From assembly GCF_003052265.1 (NCBI RefSeq), contig NZ_QANS01000002.1, positions 1-64,000 on the forward strand: a stretch of DNA of 64,000 nt, in the 5' to 3' direction. The notes under the pieces are model-generated. The model was not told the origin of the DNA and made no database searches. It saw only the letters and a list, made by a program, of their open reading frames with translations. The first letter of the stretch is position 1. Each line of letters begins with the position of its first letter. This DNA comes from Stenotrophobium rhamnosiphilum (lineage in GTDB: Bacteria > Pseudomonadota > Gammaproteobacteria > Nevskiales > Nevskiaceae). The position numbers were made by a program, and so were the translations under genes. This document shows, one piece after another, positions 7,973-17,067 of the stretch.

Positions 7973-9745
7973 TTGGACGCTGATTTCGAATTTGAATGGA
8001 GCCTCTCGGATCCACGCGTCTTAGGCAACGACGGCAGAGCCGAGATCATGAGCCGCAGCGCTGTTGCACGCGCGCGATTGGGGCGCACGCGCTATCCGGA
8101 CATTCCCTCTGTTGATCAGCTTCATCTGGCTGAGGCTGCACCTGCCCCGCTGCGTCCGCAGCTAAAGCCATCGCCTGGACTTGCCAGCCCTTTGATTGAA
8201 GAAGCGCGCAAGCTCAATGTGCATCCAGATTTTAAATATCTGTCGGATCTTCAACTCAAAAACACGCATCAGGATCACGAATACTGGAAACAGGAGTTCG
8301 CTCGCGTTTCAGCCGGCAATAATCTCGAAGAACGACGCGCTGTTCTTAAAAAATATATTGAATGCGCTTATGAACCAGAACCTGTGTTTGCCCCTGCAGA
8401 CACTGAACTGGTCAAACCTAAGTGGACGCTGACGCATCCAAACTCATCGACGCGGGATGCCTTCGCATACATCGAGAGTCACTGGGGCCTGCTCGTAAAA
8501 TCCAGCGTCTCTGAAAGTGGCGGATCACTGATTCAGAACCAGTATCCGTTCCTGATTCCAGCTGGACGCTTCCGTGAGTCTTATTACTGGGATACCTGCT
8601 TCGGCGTTGATGGTCTACTCGCGAGTGGCCGCTGTGAGCTTGCTCGTATGCAAGCCGACAATCTTCTGGAGAATATCCGCCGCTTTGGATTTATTCCCAA
8701 TGGAAGCCGCGACTATTACCTGAGTCGCTCACAGGTTCCCTTGTCAGCCAGCATGATCAGGAAGATTGTTGAAGCGAGTCATCTCGAGTATTCCAATAGC
8801 AACGACACCGCTGGCTCGTCACGACTTCTGCGTTGGGTGCGTGAACGTGCAGTACCGTTGTTGGAGCGCGAATTCCTCGATTTCTGGTCTGACTCAACGA
8901 CCCGCTTTGATGCCGCCACTGGCCTGCATCATCACTGGGACGAACTCAACATCAAGCGACCCGAGCGTTTCTCTGCGGATATCGAAGATCACCTGGGCGC
9001 AAGCTTTCGCGATGTCCGCGCCAGTGCAGAATCCGGATTGGATTTCACAGATATTTGTCGCGGAAAATCTGGCAAAAACGAAAGCTCACAGTTTGCTTCA
9101 GTACTGCTTAACGCAGTGCTTTGCGGATTTATCCGCGATCTTGCATGGCTTGCTGGCTTCGCAAAAATGGAGTCCAAGCAGAAAACATTCTTGGCCTTGC
9201 AGGAACAGCGCTGCACTGCACTGAATAAGTATCTGTGGGATGACGTTGGCGGAGCCTATCGCCACTATCATCTGAAAGACAAAACTCAGAGCGAAGGTCT
9301 GTGCTTTACAACGTATGCACCGCTTTACGCACGCGCCTGCACTCCTGCTCAAGCGGCCCGCGTTGTTGAAGCTGCGCGCGTACTGGAATCCAATGGCGGC
9401 ATTTGTGCATCAACGCTGCGCGAATCATCGCATCAATGGGATGGCCCTAATGGCTGGGCACCTGCACAGATGCTTGCAGTGGAAGGTCTTCTGAACTACG
9501 GCTATGTCGATGATGCTCGTCGCATTGCTGAAAAATGGATTTCAACCTTAAGCGCTGTTCATAGCGATCATCAGCAATTCTTTGAACGTGTGGATGTTGA
9601 TACACGAGCGCTGCCTAGCGAAGGCTACGACAAGTACCCTGTGCAAGAAGGCTTTCTGTGGACCAATGCGAGCTTTGTGTGGATGCTTTCCACCGTCATG
9701 GCAAAGCAATTTGAACCGATAGATCTTGCAGCAGAAAACGGATAA
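7973..9745 (+). CDS. GH37 trehalase-family glycosidase
   Basis: Inverting alpha,alpha-trehalase family member, 590 residues, expected to hydrolyse trehalose or a related disaccharide to glucose. Both family signatures are present: PAGRFRESYYWDT and HQWDGPNGWAP. The acid residues appear in RASAESGLDFTD (usual SGWDFSS) and in EGFLWTN (usual EGFGWTN). No signal peptide is visible, so it is probably cytoplasmic. The start is uncertain. TTG at 7973 has AAAGG seven bases upstream. ATG at 8048 is the first ATG but has a weak site. A 32-codon frame starting ATG at 7885 ends just inside this gene in another frame. The transporter follows 7 bases downstream. Confidence 0.88.
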   Translation: MDADFEFEWSLSDPRVLGNDGRAEIMSRSAVARARLGRTRYPDIPSVDQLHLAEAAPAPLRPQLKPSPGLASPLIEEARKLNVHPDFKYLSDLQLKNTHQDHEYWKQEFARVSAGNNLEERRAVLKKYIECAYEPEPVFAPADTELVKPKWTLTHPNSSTRDAFAYIESHWGLLVKSSVSESGGSLIQNQYPFLIPAGRFRESYYWDTCFGVDGLLASGRCELARMQADNLLENIRRFGFIPNGSRDYYLSRSQVPLSASMIRKIVEASHLEYSNSNDTAGSSRLLRWVRERAVPLLEREFLDFWSDSTTRFDAATGLHHHWDELNIKRPERFSADIEDHLGASFRDVRASAESGLDFTDICRGKSGKNESSQFASVLLNAVLCGFIRDLAWLAGFAKMESKQKTFLALQEQRCTALNKYLWDDVGGAYRHYHLKDKTQSEGLCFTTYAPLYARACTPAQAARVVEAARVLESNGGICASTLRESSHQWDGPNGWAPAQMLAVEGLLNYGYVDDARRIAEKWISTLSAVHSDHQQFFERVDVDTRALPSEGYDKYPVQEGFLWTNASFVWMLSTVMAKQFEPIDLAAENG

Positions 9746-9752
9746 GCACTGA

Positions 9753-11210
9753 GTGAATAATTCCAATACCTCGCTGCGTGACAGCAAATTATCTCTAGGT
9801 CTCAAGCTCGAGTATGGCCTTGGCGCCTCGCTCGATGCGGTCGTGAATACCGCGCTGAACATCTTTCTGCTGTTTTACGCGACGACGGCCTGCGGACTTT
9901 CGCCGGGATTGGCCGGCGGCGCACTCGGCCTTGCTCTGGTCGTAGATGCTATCGCTGAGCCTCTCATTGCTTTGTACTCAGACAACTTTCATTCACGCTG
10001 GGGCCGTCGCCTGCCCTTCATGTTGTTCGCAACCCCGATGGTCATGATTGGCATGGTACTGCTGTTCTCGCTGCCCAATACAGACAATCAACTGCTGCTG
10101 TTTAGTTCACTGTTTGTCAGCGGCGTACTGCTGCGAGTATCACTGTCGATCTTCAATCTGCCTTATCTTGCGGCAGGGGCGGAATTTACCGACGACCAAG
10201 CAGAGCGCGCCAGCATTATTACGCTGCGTTGGGTGATCGGAATGATTGCAGCCTTCGTCACAATTGCAATCGGCTTTAGTGTGTTCTTCAAAATCGAAGG
10301 CAGCATCGCGCATCGCGAACAATACGCACCGTTCGCAATGACCTTGTCAGCCATCATCCTGGTGGCAGCGATCCTGTCGATGCACGCTGTGCGACGCACA
10401 CTTGCGCGGCAACACGTCACTGCTGCGATTCGCGGAAGCTTGTTCTCGACGATTGCTGAAGATATGCGTGAACTAGTCCGCAGCCACAGCTTCTGCATCT
10501 TGTTTGGTGTCGCTTTGCTATTTTCGACAGCCCAAGGCGTCACTCAAACTTTAGGCCTGCACGCCAATACCTTCTTCTGGCACTTGAACACTGAACAGAC
10601 CCAACTCACAACGTTGGCTCTGGGCCTCGGCTTGATTCTGGGCGCACCGTTCGCTGGCCCTGTGATATCAAGACTTGAAAATAAAACCGCAGTCGTCATC
10701 GGTCTGTGCGGCATCATCCTGATGCAGGCTTCGCCTGCAATCTTGAAGCTTGCAGGCATTCTGACACTACAAGGACAAGCTTTGGCCCTGACGATTGCCA
10801 CCGTCAATGTGCTCGGCGGCATGGTGACTACTGTTGCTGCAATCGCGTTGCTAACAATGATTACCAATGCAGCCGACGAACATGAGCATCGCTTTGGCGT
10901 TCGTCGCGAAGGCTCGTACTTTGCGGGCTGGTCATTCGCCTGCAAAGCGGCGAGCGGTCTGGGAACCTTGGTATCAGGTCTTGCGCTACAAGCGATCAAC
11001 TTTCCCGTAGAGCAGAGCAAAGAGTTGGGCGTGAAAATGGTATTGCCAGAATCCACCAGCAACGCTCTAGGATTTTTCTATGGTCCAGGCGCCGCTGTTT
11101 TTACTTTGCTTGCGGCGTTGTTACTCATAGCCTTTCACCTCGACCGTAAAGCTCATGCGGCAATCATGGTGGACCTGCAGGCAAGACGCGCCAAGGCGCT
11201 GGCTGAATAG
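9753..11210 (+). CDS. GPH-family sugar:cation symporter
   Basis: Major-facilitator-type inner-membrane transporter of 485 residues with about 12 hydrophobic helices. The loop 2-3 motif DNFHSRWGRRLPFM is characteristic of the glycoside-pentoside-hexuronide group, whose members bring in glycosides with H+ or Na+. It starts with GTG 7 bases after the GH37 stop, so uptake and hydrolysis of the sugar are probably coexpressed. This pairing makes trehalose or a trehalose-like glycoside the first candidate substrate. Confidence 0.9.
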   Translation: MNNSNTSLRDSKLSLGLKLEYGLGASLDAVVNTALNIFLLFYATTACGLSPGLAGGALGLALVVDAIAEPLIALYSDNFHSRWGRRLPFMLFATPMVMIGMVLLFSLPNTDNQLLLFSSLFVSGVLLRVSLSIFNLPYLAAGAEFTDDQAERASIITLRWVIGMIAAFVTIAIGFSVFFKIEGSIAHREQYAPFAMTLSAIILVAAILSMHAVRRTLARQHVTAAIRGSLFSTIAEDMRELVRSHSFCILFGVALLFSTAQGVTQTLGLHANTFFWHLNTEQTQLTTLALGLGLILGAPFAGPVISRLENKTAVVIGLCGIILMQASPAILKLAGILTLQGQALALTIATVNVLGGMVTTVAAIALLTMITNAADEHEHRFGVRREGSYFAGWSFACKAASGLGTLVSGLALQAINFPVEQSKELGVKMVLPESTSNALGFFYGPGAAVFTLLAALLLIAFHLDRKAHAAIMVDLQARRAKALAE

Positions 11211-11223
11211 AGCCACATCACAC

Positions 11224-11308
11224 TTGTCATCCCGAGCACAGCGAGGGATCTTGCTTCTACTTGTTGAGTGAGCAAAGGCAAGATTCCTCACTGCGCTCGG
11301 AATGACAA
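11224..11308. repeat. Long inverted repeat, REP/MITE-like
   Basis: Two 31-base arms (11224-11254 and 11278-11308) match in 27 positions as inverted repeats around a 23-base loop. The arm begins TTGTCATCCCGAGC, a sequence type known as a dispersed palindromic repeat in many bacterial genomes. It fills the gap between converging genes and may end transcription from both sides. Confidence 0.75.
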
Positions 11309-11317
11309 AGACGACTA

Positions 11318-12457
11318 CTAAAGCGTACGCGCGATGAGTTCCTTCATGATCTCGTTAGTGCCGCCATAAATGCGCTGCGCACGGCTATCGATGTACGCAC
11401 GAGCAATCGGATACTCCAGCATGTAGCCATTGCCACCATGTAGCTGCAGACACTCATCAATCACGGTGTCGACCAATTCGCTGCACCAAAGCTTCGCAAT
11501 CGCTGAATCATCTGCACCCAGTTGCTTGTTCAAAAGCAACTCAAGACAACGATCAACATAGACACGCCCGATCACGAGCTGCGCCTTAATGTCGGCCAGC
11601 TTGAATCGGGTGTTCTGATAAGACGCGACAGGCTTACCGAATACCTTGCGGTTCTGCGTGTACTCAATCGTATGCTGCAGCGCAGCTTCACCCGTCGCAA
11701 TCGATGTGATCGCAATGATCAAACGCTCCCAAGCCAGTTCCTGCATCAAGGCAATAAAACCTGAACCAGCTTTACCCAGCAGATTTTCTTTAGGGACCCG
11801 TACGTTTTCGAAGAATAGCTCGCAAGTATCCTGCGCCTTCATACCAATTTTCTTCAGTGGCTTGCCCTTGGTGAAACCGGGCGAGTTTGCTTTCACCAGC
11901 AATAGAGAAAGGTCTTTCGAACCTTCGCCGCTGTTGCCGGTACGAACAACCACGACAACGAGATCAGACAAATAGCCGTTCGTAATAAACGTCTTCGAGC
12001 CATTGAGAATGTAGTGATCCCCATCTTCAATAGCCGTTGTTCTGATCGCTTGTAGATCAGAGCCCGTGCCGGGTTCAGTCATTGCGATGGCGCCGACCAA
12101 TTCACCCGTCGCCATACGCGGCAGCCATTGCAGCTTTTGTTGTTCGTTTGCGAAGTTATTAATGTAGTTGGCGACGATGTCGCTGTGCAGCATGAAGCCG
12201 CTGCCGGTTACGCCGGCACGCGCCATTTCTTCGATCATGGCAACGCTGTATAGACGATCAGCGCCTGCACCGCCGTAGGCCTCATCCATTGTCACGCAGA
12301 GGAATCCTAGTTCGCCTGCGCGATTCCAGATGGCACGATCAACGCACTGCTGTTCTTCCCAGCGTTCGTGATGTGGAACCATTTCTTCATCGACGAAACG
12401 TCGGAAGGTACGGCGGAAATCTTCGTGTTCAGGGGTAAATAAGGATCTTGGAATCAT
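11318..12457 (-). CDS. Acyl-CoA dehydrogenase
   Basis: FAD flavoenzyme of 379 residues catalysing alpha,beta-desaturation of an acyl-CoA, the first step of beta-oxidation. Family signatures are GAIAMTEPGTGSDLQ (flavin/substrate loop), the catalytic-base segment LAWERLI, where Glu is placed as in long-chain and isovaleryl-CoA dehydrogenases, and the C-terminal QLHGGNGYMLEYP with RIYGGTNEIMKE. No adjacent electron-transfer genes are seen. It lies downstream of the MalT-like regulator on the same strand, with 77 bases between. It is a paralogue of the enzyme at 35550. Confidence 0.93.
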   Translation of the reverse strand: MIPRSLFTPEHEDFRRTFRRFVDEEMVPHHERWEEQQCVDRAIWNRAGELGFLCVTMDEAYGGAGADRLYSVAMIEEMARAGVTGSGFMLHSDIVANYINNFANEQQKLQWLPRMATGELVGAIAMTEPGTGSDLQAIRTTAIEDGDHYILNGSKTFITNGYLSDLVVVVVRTGNSGEGSKDLSLLLVKANSPGFTKGKPLKKIGMKAQDTCELFFENVRVPKENLLGKAGSGFIALMQELAWERLIIAITSIATGEAALQHTIEYTQNRKVFGKPVASYQNTRFKLADIKAQLVIGRVYVDRCLELLLNKQLGADDSAIAKLWCSELVDTVIDECLQLHGGNGYMLEYPIARAYIDSRAQRIYGGTNEIMKELIARTL

Positions 12458-12534
12458 CGCAGTTTCTCTCTAAGTAACTAGAGTGAAACTCTAGCGATAT
12501 CGAGCTGCCCTTCCCCCTCCCATCTAGGCCAGTA

Positions 12535-15237
12535 TTAGCTGCTTTGAGCGCGCGCTTTTGATAGCGCATCCTCGCGCGAGGTCGCGCCCAGTTTGCTGTA
12601 GATGTTCTTCAGGTGCCATTTCACCGTGCCTGGTGATACGTCGAGGCCACGCGCAATGCTCTTGATGGAGAGCGCTTTGCCAAGAAGATCAAACACTTCT
12701 CGCTCGCGTGTCGACAGAAGTTCAATTTGCCCTTTGTCTACAACTACAGACTTGGGAACAACCTTCGGCCCGCTGATACTGCGTGTCGTCGATTCCAGAT
12801 ACTCAGCAATTGCGGCGTTAGGTTTTTTCGCGCGCAGCAGCTGGATCAATGGCTGTGCATATTCACCGAACTCAGAAAGCGTTCGTAGCATGCCCAATTC
12901 GCATGCAAGCTTAACGGCTTCGTAGCCTGTCTCTATCGCCTCGTCTTCTTTGTTACTGCGTAAAAGAATGAGGGACCGCATCATGCCTAGTCGGGCTATC
13001 CACAGTTGTCGGCGATGATCACGCGCGGCGGCAGCTGCAATATCAATTGCCTCAAGGCATTCATCAGCCTCAGCCTGATCAAAGGCAACGATAGCCCTCG
13101 CCAACAAATTAGCGAAAACTACTTCCCCACGCGAACTGTGTTTTTCATCGCGATAACGCACCGCCAATCCAGCCATTCGTCTTTGCAAATCGACGGTCGC
13201 CGCTACATTGCCTACAAATAATGCAATCCGGAGCTGTTCATACAAACTCCAAGCAACGACACGATCCAACTGCTGGCGATAGCCGTATTCCTCTATTCGC
13301 TTCAAGGTCTCGTTGGCAACTTCGCGTTGACCATCAAGAAACTGGAGACGTGCCCGCACGCGACCTGCGTACAACACACCGTCAGCCGAACCCATCGCTT
13401 CAATAAGGTCACTGTGTTGCGCGAGAATATTGCGCGCTTGCGTCAACTCGCCGGCCTGATAATAGACTTCCAACAAATAACCCAAAAACATACCCGCAGC
13501 ATCAGCACCAAAAGCGGTGGTTCGCAGTGCTTCATTCAAATATGGAGATAGCGATGACACCGCCAAATGCACATTGCCTTCAATCAAATGGCTGTAGCCC
13601 GGAACAACATCGACCAAAGGCTTGGGATAATTGGGCCGTGCTGGAATCTCATGGCGATGGCGTAAACGTGCGACCTCTCTCGCACGTTCAAATTCATCAG
13701 CCTGCACAAACGACATGCTCGCGATATTGAATAGGATCAGTGCATGAAATGGATTTGTCGGTGGTGCCGCACTCAGCATCGGCTCGACAATGGCGATGGA
13801 GGCAGCCGTGTCTTCTACGCGCATCGCGCGATAAGCCTTCAACAGCTGCAGCTCAATACCCAATTCGAGCCGCATCAGGCCCGGGTGGGTTTCGATGTCC
13901 GCCACAGTGCGATCAAACTCTTCGACGCGGCTACATGACAACTGCGCCCACGCCGCACACAACAAAGTATTGAGTCGCGTACGCAGACGTTCACGCGGAA
14001 CCACCTCGCACCACTTCAGGAACTGAAGAAAGTTTGCACCGTTGATCATTCCGCGCGCCGCGCGATCAATTAGCTCAACGACGAAGTCAGGATCGTCCCC
14101 AGCCTGTGCATGACGCATAGCTTCAACGTGCAGATTCTTACCCGCGAACCAATGTCCTGCGAGCTGGTGCAGCTTTCGCCTTGCGCTCTCGTCATAACGC
14201 TCAAGACGGGCATTCAGGAATTGTGCGAACAGTCGGTGAAAGCGATACCAAGGCTCGGGGTCGCTGGTCTCGATTGGAATCAAGAACAGATTTTCAGTTT
14301 CGAACTTATTTAGAAACTCAGCGGAGCGTGGATTGCCGCTCAACACTTCGCATAGCTCGCGATTGAAACGTCGGCAAGCTGAGATACGCGTCAGAAAGTC
14401 CAGCTCTTCTTCCGACAGATGCTCAATGACCGCCTGTTCCAGATAGGCGCTGATCGATTCTTCTTGTGACAGTGAAAGTTTGCCTTGTCGCTCAAACCAC
14501 TCTTGCGGAACTTTCTGTTTGCGTAGAGAGAAGGCCAGTAGCTGTAAACCAGCTGCCCAGCCGTCTGTGATGTCGTGCAGTGTGTGCACTTGTTCTTGCG
14601 TCAATTGAGTCAAGCCCTGCGCAATGACAAATCGGCGTGTCTCTTCTATATCGAAACGTAACTCATCAAAACGCAATTGCGTGATCTGGTCTGCCGCTTG
14701 CAGTTGCCCCAATGCCAAGGGCGGTCGCACACGCGTGCCGAGTACCAAATGCATATTGGGCGGCGCGACAGTCAACCAACGATCAATCAGCTTCAGAACG
14801 CTGAACGAAGAAATATAGTGAAAATCGTCGATGACGAAATAGACTTCATGCGGATGCGCCTGAATGTCATTGACCAATGAAGCAACCAGGGGCTTCCAAG
14901 CCTTGCCGCCTGAGCGCGCATAAAGAGGTAGTGCCTCTTCGTTGATCTTGATTCCAGCTTGGCGAAAGCTTTCGTTGATATAGGCGCCAATATGTACATC
15001 GTCGTCATCAGCACTGACGTTGTACCAAGCGACGGTGGCTCCTTGAAGGAATAATTCTTTGCGCCACTGCGTGAGCAAAGTGGTCTTGCCGCAGCCTGCT
15101 GGACCTACAACCAAAGTCAGCTTGCGTTCGCGCCCTGCCGATAATATTTGAACCAGCGCTTCACGATTGACCGGCGACTGACCAACGCGTGGAGGCGCTA
15201 GCTTGGTGCGGATCAGCGGAAGTTCGCTCTGGCTCAT
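12535..15237 (-). CDS. MalT-like LuxR-family transcriptional activator
   Basis: Large STAND-type ATP-dependent regulator of 900 residues. It shows the N-terminal segment PLIRTKLAPPRV, a Walker A motif GPAGCGKT (45-52), Walker B-like VYFVIDDFHYI, a long helical TPR-like middle region, and a C-terminal LuxR helix-turn-helix (about 840-895: LSTREREVFDLL ... SPGTVKWHLKNIYSKLGA). By analogy with MalT it would oligomerise with ATP and an inducer to activate transcription. Its target is unknown. It sits among acyl-CoA and esterase genes rather than maltose genes. It has a full-length paralogue at 43444. Confidence 0.93.
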   Translation of the reverse strand: MSQSELPLIRTKLAPPRVGQSPVNREALVQILSAGRERKLTLVVGPAGCGKTTLLTQWRKELFLQGATVAWYNVSADDDDVHIGAYINESFRQAGIKINEEALPLYARSGGKAWKPLVASLVNDIQAHPHEVYFVIDDFHYISSFSVLKLIDRWLTVAPPNMHLVLGTRVRPPLALGQLQAADQITQLRFDELRFDIEETRRFVIAQGLTQLTQEQVHTLHDITDGWAAGLQLLAFSLRKQKVPQEWFERQGKLSLSQEESISAYLEQAVIEHLSEEELDFLTRISACRRFNRELCEVLSGNPRSAEFLNKFETENLFLIPIETSDPEPWYRFHRLFAQFLNARLERYDESARRKLHQLAGHWFAGKNLHVEAMRHAQAGDDPDFVVELIDRAARGMINGANFLQFLKWCEVVPRERLRTRLNTLLCAAWAQLSCSRVEEFDRTVADIETHPGLMRLELGIELQLLKAYRAMRVEDTAASIAIVEPMLSAAPPTNPFHALILFNIASMSFVQADEFERAREVARLRHRHEIPARPNYPKPLVDVVPGYSHLIEGNVHLAVSSLSPYLNEALRTTAFGADAAGMFLGYLLEVYYQAGELTQARNILAQHSDLIEAMGSADGVLYAGRVRARLQFLDGQREVANETLKRIEEYGYRQQLDRVVAWSLYEQLRIALFVGNVAATVDLQRRMAGLAVRYRDEKHSSRGEVVFANLLARAIVAFDQAEADECLEAIDIAAAAARDHRRQLWIARLGMMRSLILLRSNKEDEAIETGYEAVKLACELGMLRTLSEFGEYAQPLIQLLRAKKPNAAIAEYLESTTRSISGPKVVPKSVVVDKGQIELLSTREREVFDLLGKALSIKSIARGLDVSPGTVKWHLKNIYSKLGATSREDALSKARAQSS

Positions 15238-15350
15238 GACGGCAGAGAAATCAGTGGAATAAGCGTGTCAGCAGCATACGCCAGATACCGCTTTGCAGCG
15301 TCATACGAAATCCGGCCTTCGCATGTTCCCGAAGACCGGATAAGTCTGAA

Positions 15351-16967
15351 TCAAGGACTCACACACGCGTAACTGCTCTCGACATTCTTATCGCCTTTTC
15401 CGTCCCAGCGTGAGACTTGCGGATAAACACAGAGCTTGCGCGTGAATACAACGTGCGCTTGGTCGAGCGGAACGAAGAGCGACTTCAAGGGATTGCTGTA
15501 ATCGTACTTAACGGCAGCAACTGGGCCCGGCACGCGACCGCTTTCGCGCCAAGATTCCAGCGTGATATTGATGTTCTTGGCGGGATCGGTTTCGCCGTTG
15601 GCAATCAACTGTCCGAAAGTATTGGCGCCGGGACCCGCAAAGCAATGCTGCAAGCCGGGCACCATATACAGACGCACAAACTTATCGGCCTCTTCCTTGC
15701 CCATACGTTCACGAACTTTTTCGTAATAGTTGATCGTCACGCCTGGAGGCAATGCCGGGTCATTCCAGCCGTGATACATGATCAGCTTGCCGCCACGCGC
15801 GGCGAAACGCGATAGATCAGGATCTTCAGCATCCAACACTTCATGCAGATGTTTGTGCAACTGCTCACGAGCCACTTCGAGGTCGAATTGCTTGAAGCTC
15901 CAAGACGGATCACCGGAAACCAGATAGCGGTAGTACTCCTCAAAGAAAACAATTTCTTTAGCCTTACCCGGACCGCTGCCCGAGAACCAATTCTCCCAGC
16001 CAAGGTCACCACCCAACTCAGCGCCGGGCATGAAGCCTAGATGCTTGCCATCCATGCCAGAATAAATTGCCTTGAGGCCCTGTATTTGTGGCGCCGTCAG
16101 ACAAGAATCGGTCTCCTTGCCAGCACACAGCAAAACGGTTGGATCAAATTTGCAAGATTGCGGCTCGCCGATCACACCATCTGTGACACCATCAGACGCA
16201 TCGCAAGCCTTCAACGTCGCAGCTGCAATCGCTGAAATCTTATCTTTAGAAATATACGCACCTGGTTTGGCCAATTGCTGTTGCAACCAACCCCAATTCA
16301 ACAATCCACCGCTCGGATTGACCGCAGGCGCGCCAGCCATGATGGCGTCGTAATCTTCGGGATAACGCTGCGCTTCCATCAAGCCTTGGCGACCGCCGTT
16401 CGAGCAACTGCCGAAGTAAGAATACTTTGGCCCTTCGCCGTGATAAGCCTTGATCAGTTGCTTGGCGATAACCGTGGTTTCGTGAATCGCGCGGCTACCG
16501 TAGTCGCGGATTTTTTCAGGATGATTCAGCGCCCAGCGACCATCATCATCTTTGGCTTCATGGCCAGTGTCAGTAGCTGCAACGGCGTAACCCTGTTGCA
16601 GCGTCGCAACCAGGATCATTTTCTGAATGGATCCAGCAAGGCCGCCATTGCCGAGACCTTGGAGTTTTCCATTCCAGTCTTTCGTCGGAATCCACACTTC
16701 AGACTTGATCAGAGAATCTGGTGTAGGCGTCAGTTCAAGTGAAACACGGCAGGACGGCGGAACCTTGAAGAACGGCGAGCCGACAAACATACCGAAGAAG
16801 GAGAATTTCTTGCCGCCGGAAACATTGTCGACTGACGTCACTCGAGCCTTATCGAGTTTGAGGCCGAGCAGACGCTCACAAGGATCATCGGCGGCCTTGC
16901 TTGCACATCCGACGCTGAAGGCTGCGGCAATGATTGCAGTGACGATGCAAGCGAATTTCATCTTCAC
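15351..16967 (-). CDS. Tannase/feruloyl esterase family lipoprotein
   Basis: Secreted serine esterase of 538 residues in the tannase and feruloyl esterase family, which cleaves esters of phenolic acids such as gallate or ferulate. The N-terminal signal ends in FSVGC with Cys about 21, a lipobox, so it is probably a membrane-anchored lipoprotein facing the periplasm or outside. The nucleophile motif is GSCSNGGRQG (Ser about 189). The acid is probably in YHGWNDPALPPG and the His in LQHCFAGPG, with Cys pairs typical of the family. Its export sets it apart from the cytoplasmic esterases here and suggests action on incoming substrate. Confidence 0.88.
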   Translation of the reverse strand: MKMKFACIVTAIIAAAFSVGCASKAADDPCERLLGLKLDKARVTSVDNVSGGKKFSFFGMFVGSPFFKVPPSCRVSLELTPTPDSLIKSEVWIPTKDWNGKLQGLGNGGLAGSIQKMILVATLQQGYAVAATDTGHEAKDDDGRWALNHPEKIRDYGSRAIHETTVIAKQLIKAYHGEGPKYSYFGSCSNGGRQGLMEAQRYPEDYDAIMAGAPAVNPSGGLLNWGWLQQQLAKPGAYISKDKISAIAAATLKACDASDGVTDGVIGEPQSCKFDPTVLLCAGKETDSCLTAPQIQGLKAIYSGMDGKHLGFMPGAELGGDLGWENWFSGSGPGKAKEIVFFEEYYRYLVSGDPSWSFKQFDLEVAREQLHKHLHEVLDAEDPDLSRFAARGGKLIMYHGWNDPALPPGVTINYYEKVRERMGKEEADKFVRLYMVPGLQHCFAGPGANTFGQLIANGETDPAKNINITLESWRESGRVPGPVAAVKYDYSNPLKSLFVPLDQAHVVFTRKLCVYPQVSRWDGKGDKNVESSYACVSP

Positions 16968-17011
16968 GATTTCCCAGCCTCCGATAATTATTTTTATTCA
17001 GAACGGATAAA

Positions 17012-17052
17012 GCCTGCACTGCAATCCCTCAACGAAGCATTGCAATGCAGGC
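17012..17052 (-). terminator. Terminator after the thiolase-MFE operon
   Basis: Arms 17012-17025 and 17039-17052 (GCCTGCACTGCAAT and its inverse, one mismatch in 14) form a strong hairpin 16 bases past the stop of the multifunctional enzyme. It is followed on the minus strand by TTTATCC. Confidence 0.6.
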
Positions 17053-17067
17053 ATCCCGATCTTCTAA

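Noticed and set aside
12535-15237. Maltose regulon (malT) function for the two large LuxR regulators
   Set aside because: The domain layout is MalT-like, but no maltose or maltodextrin genes occur nearby, so the gene name was not applied.
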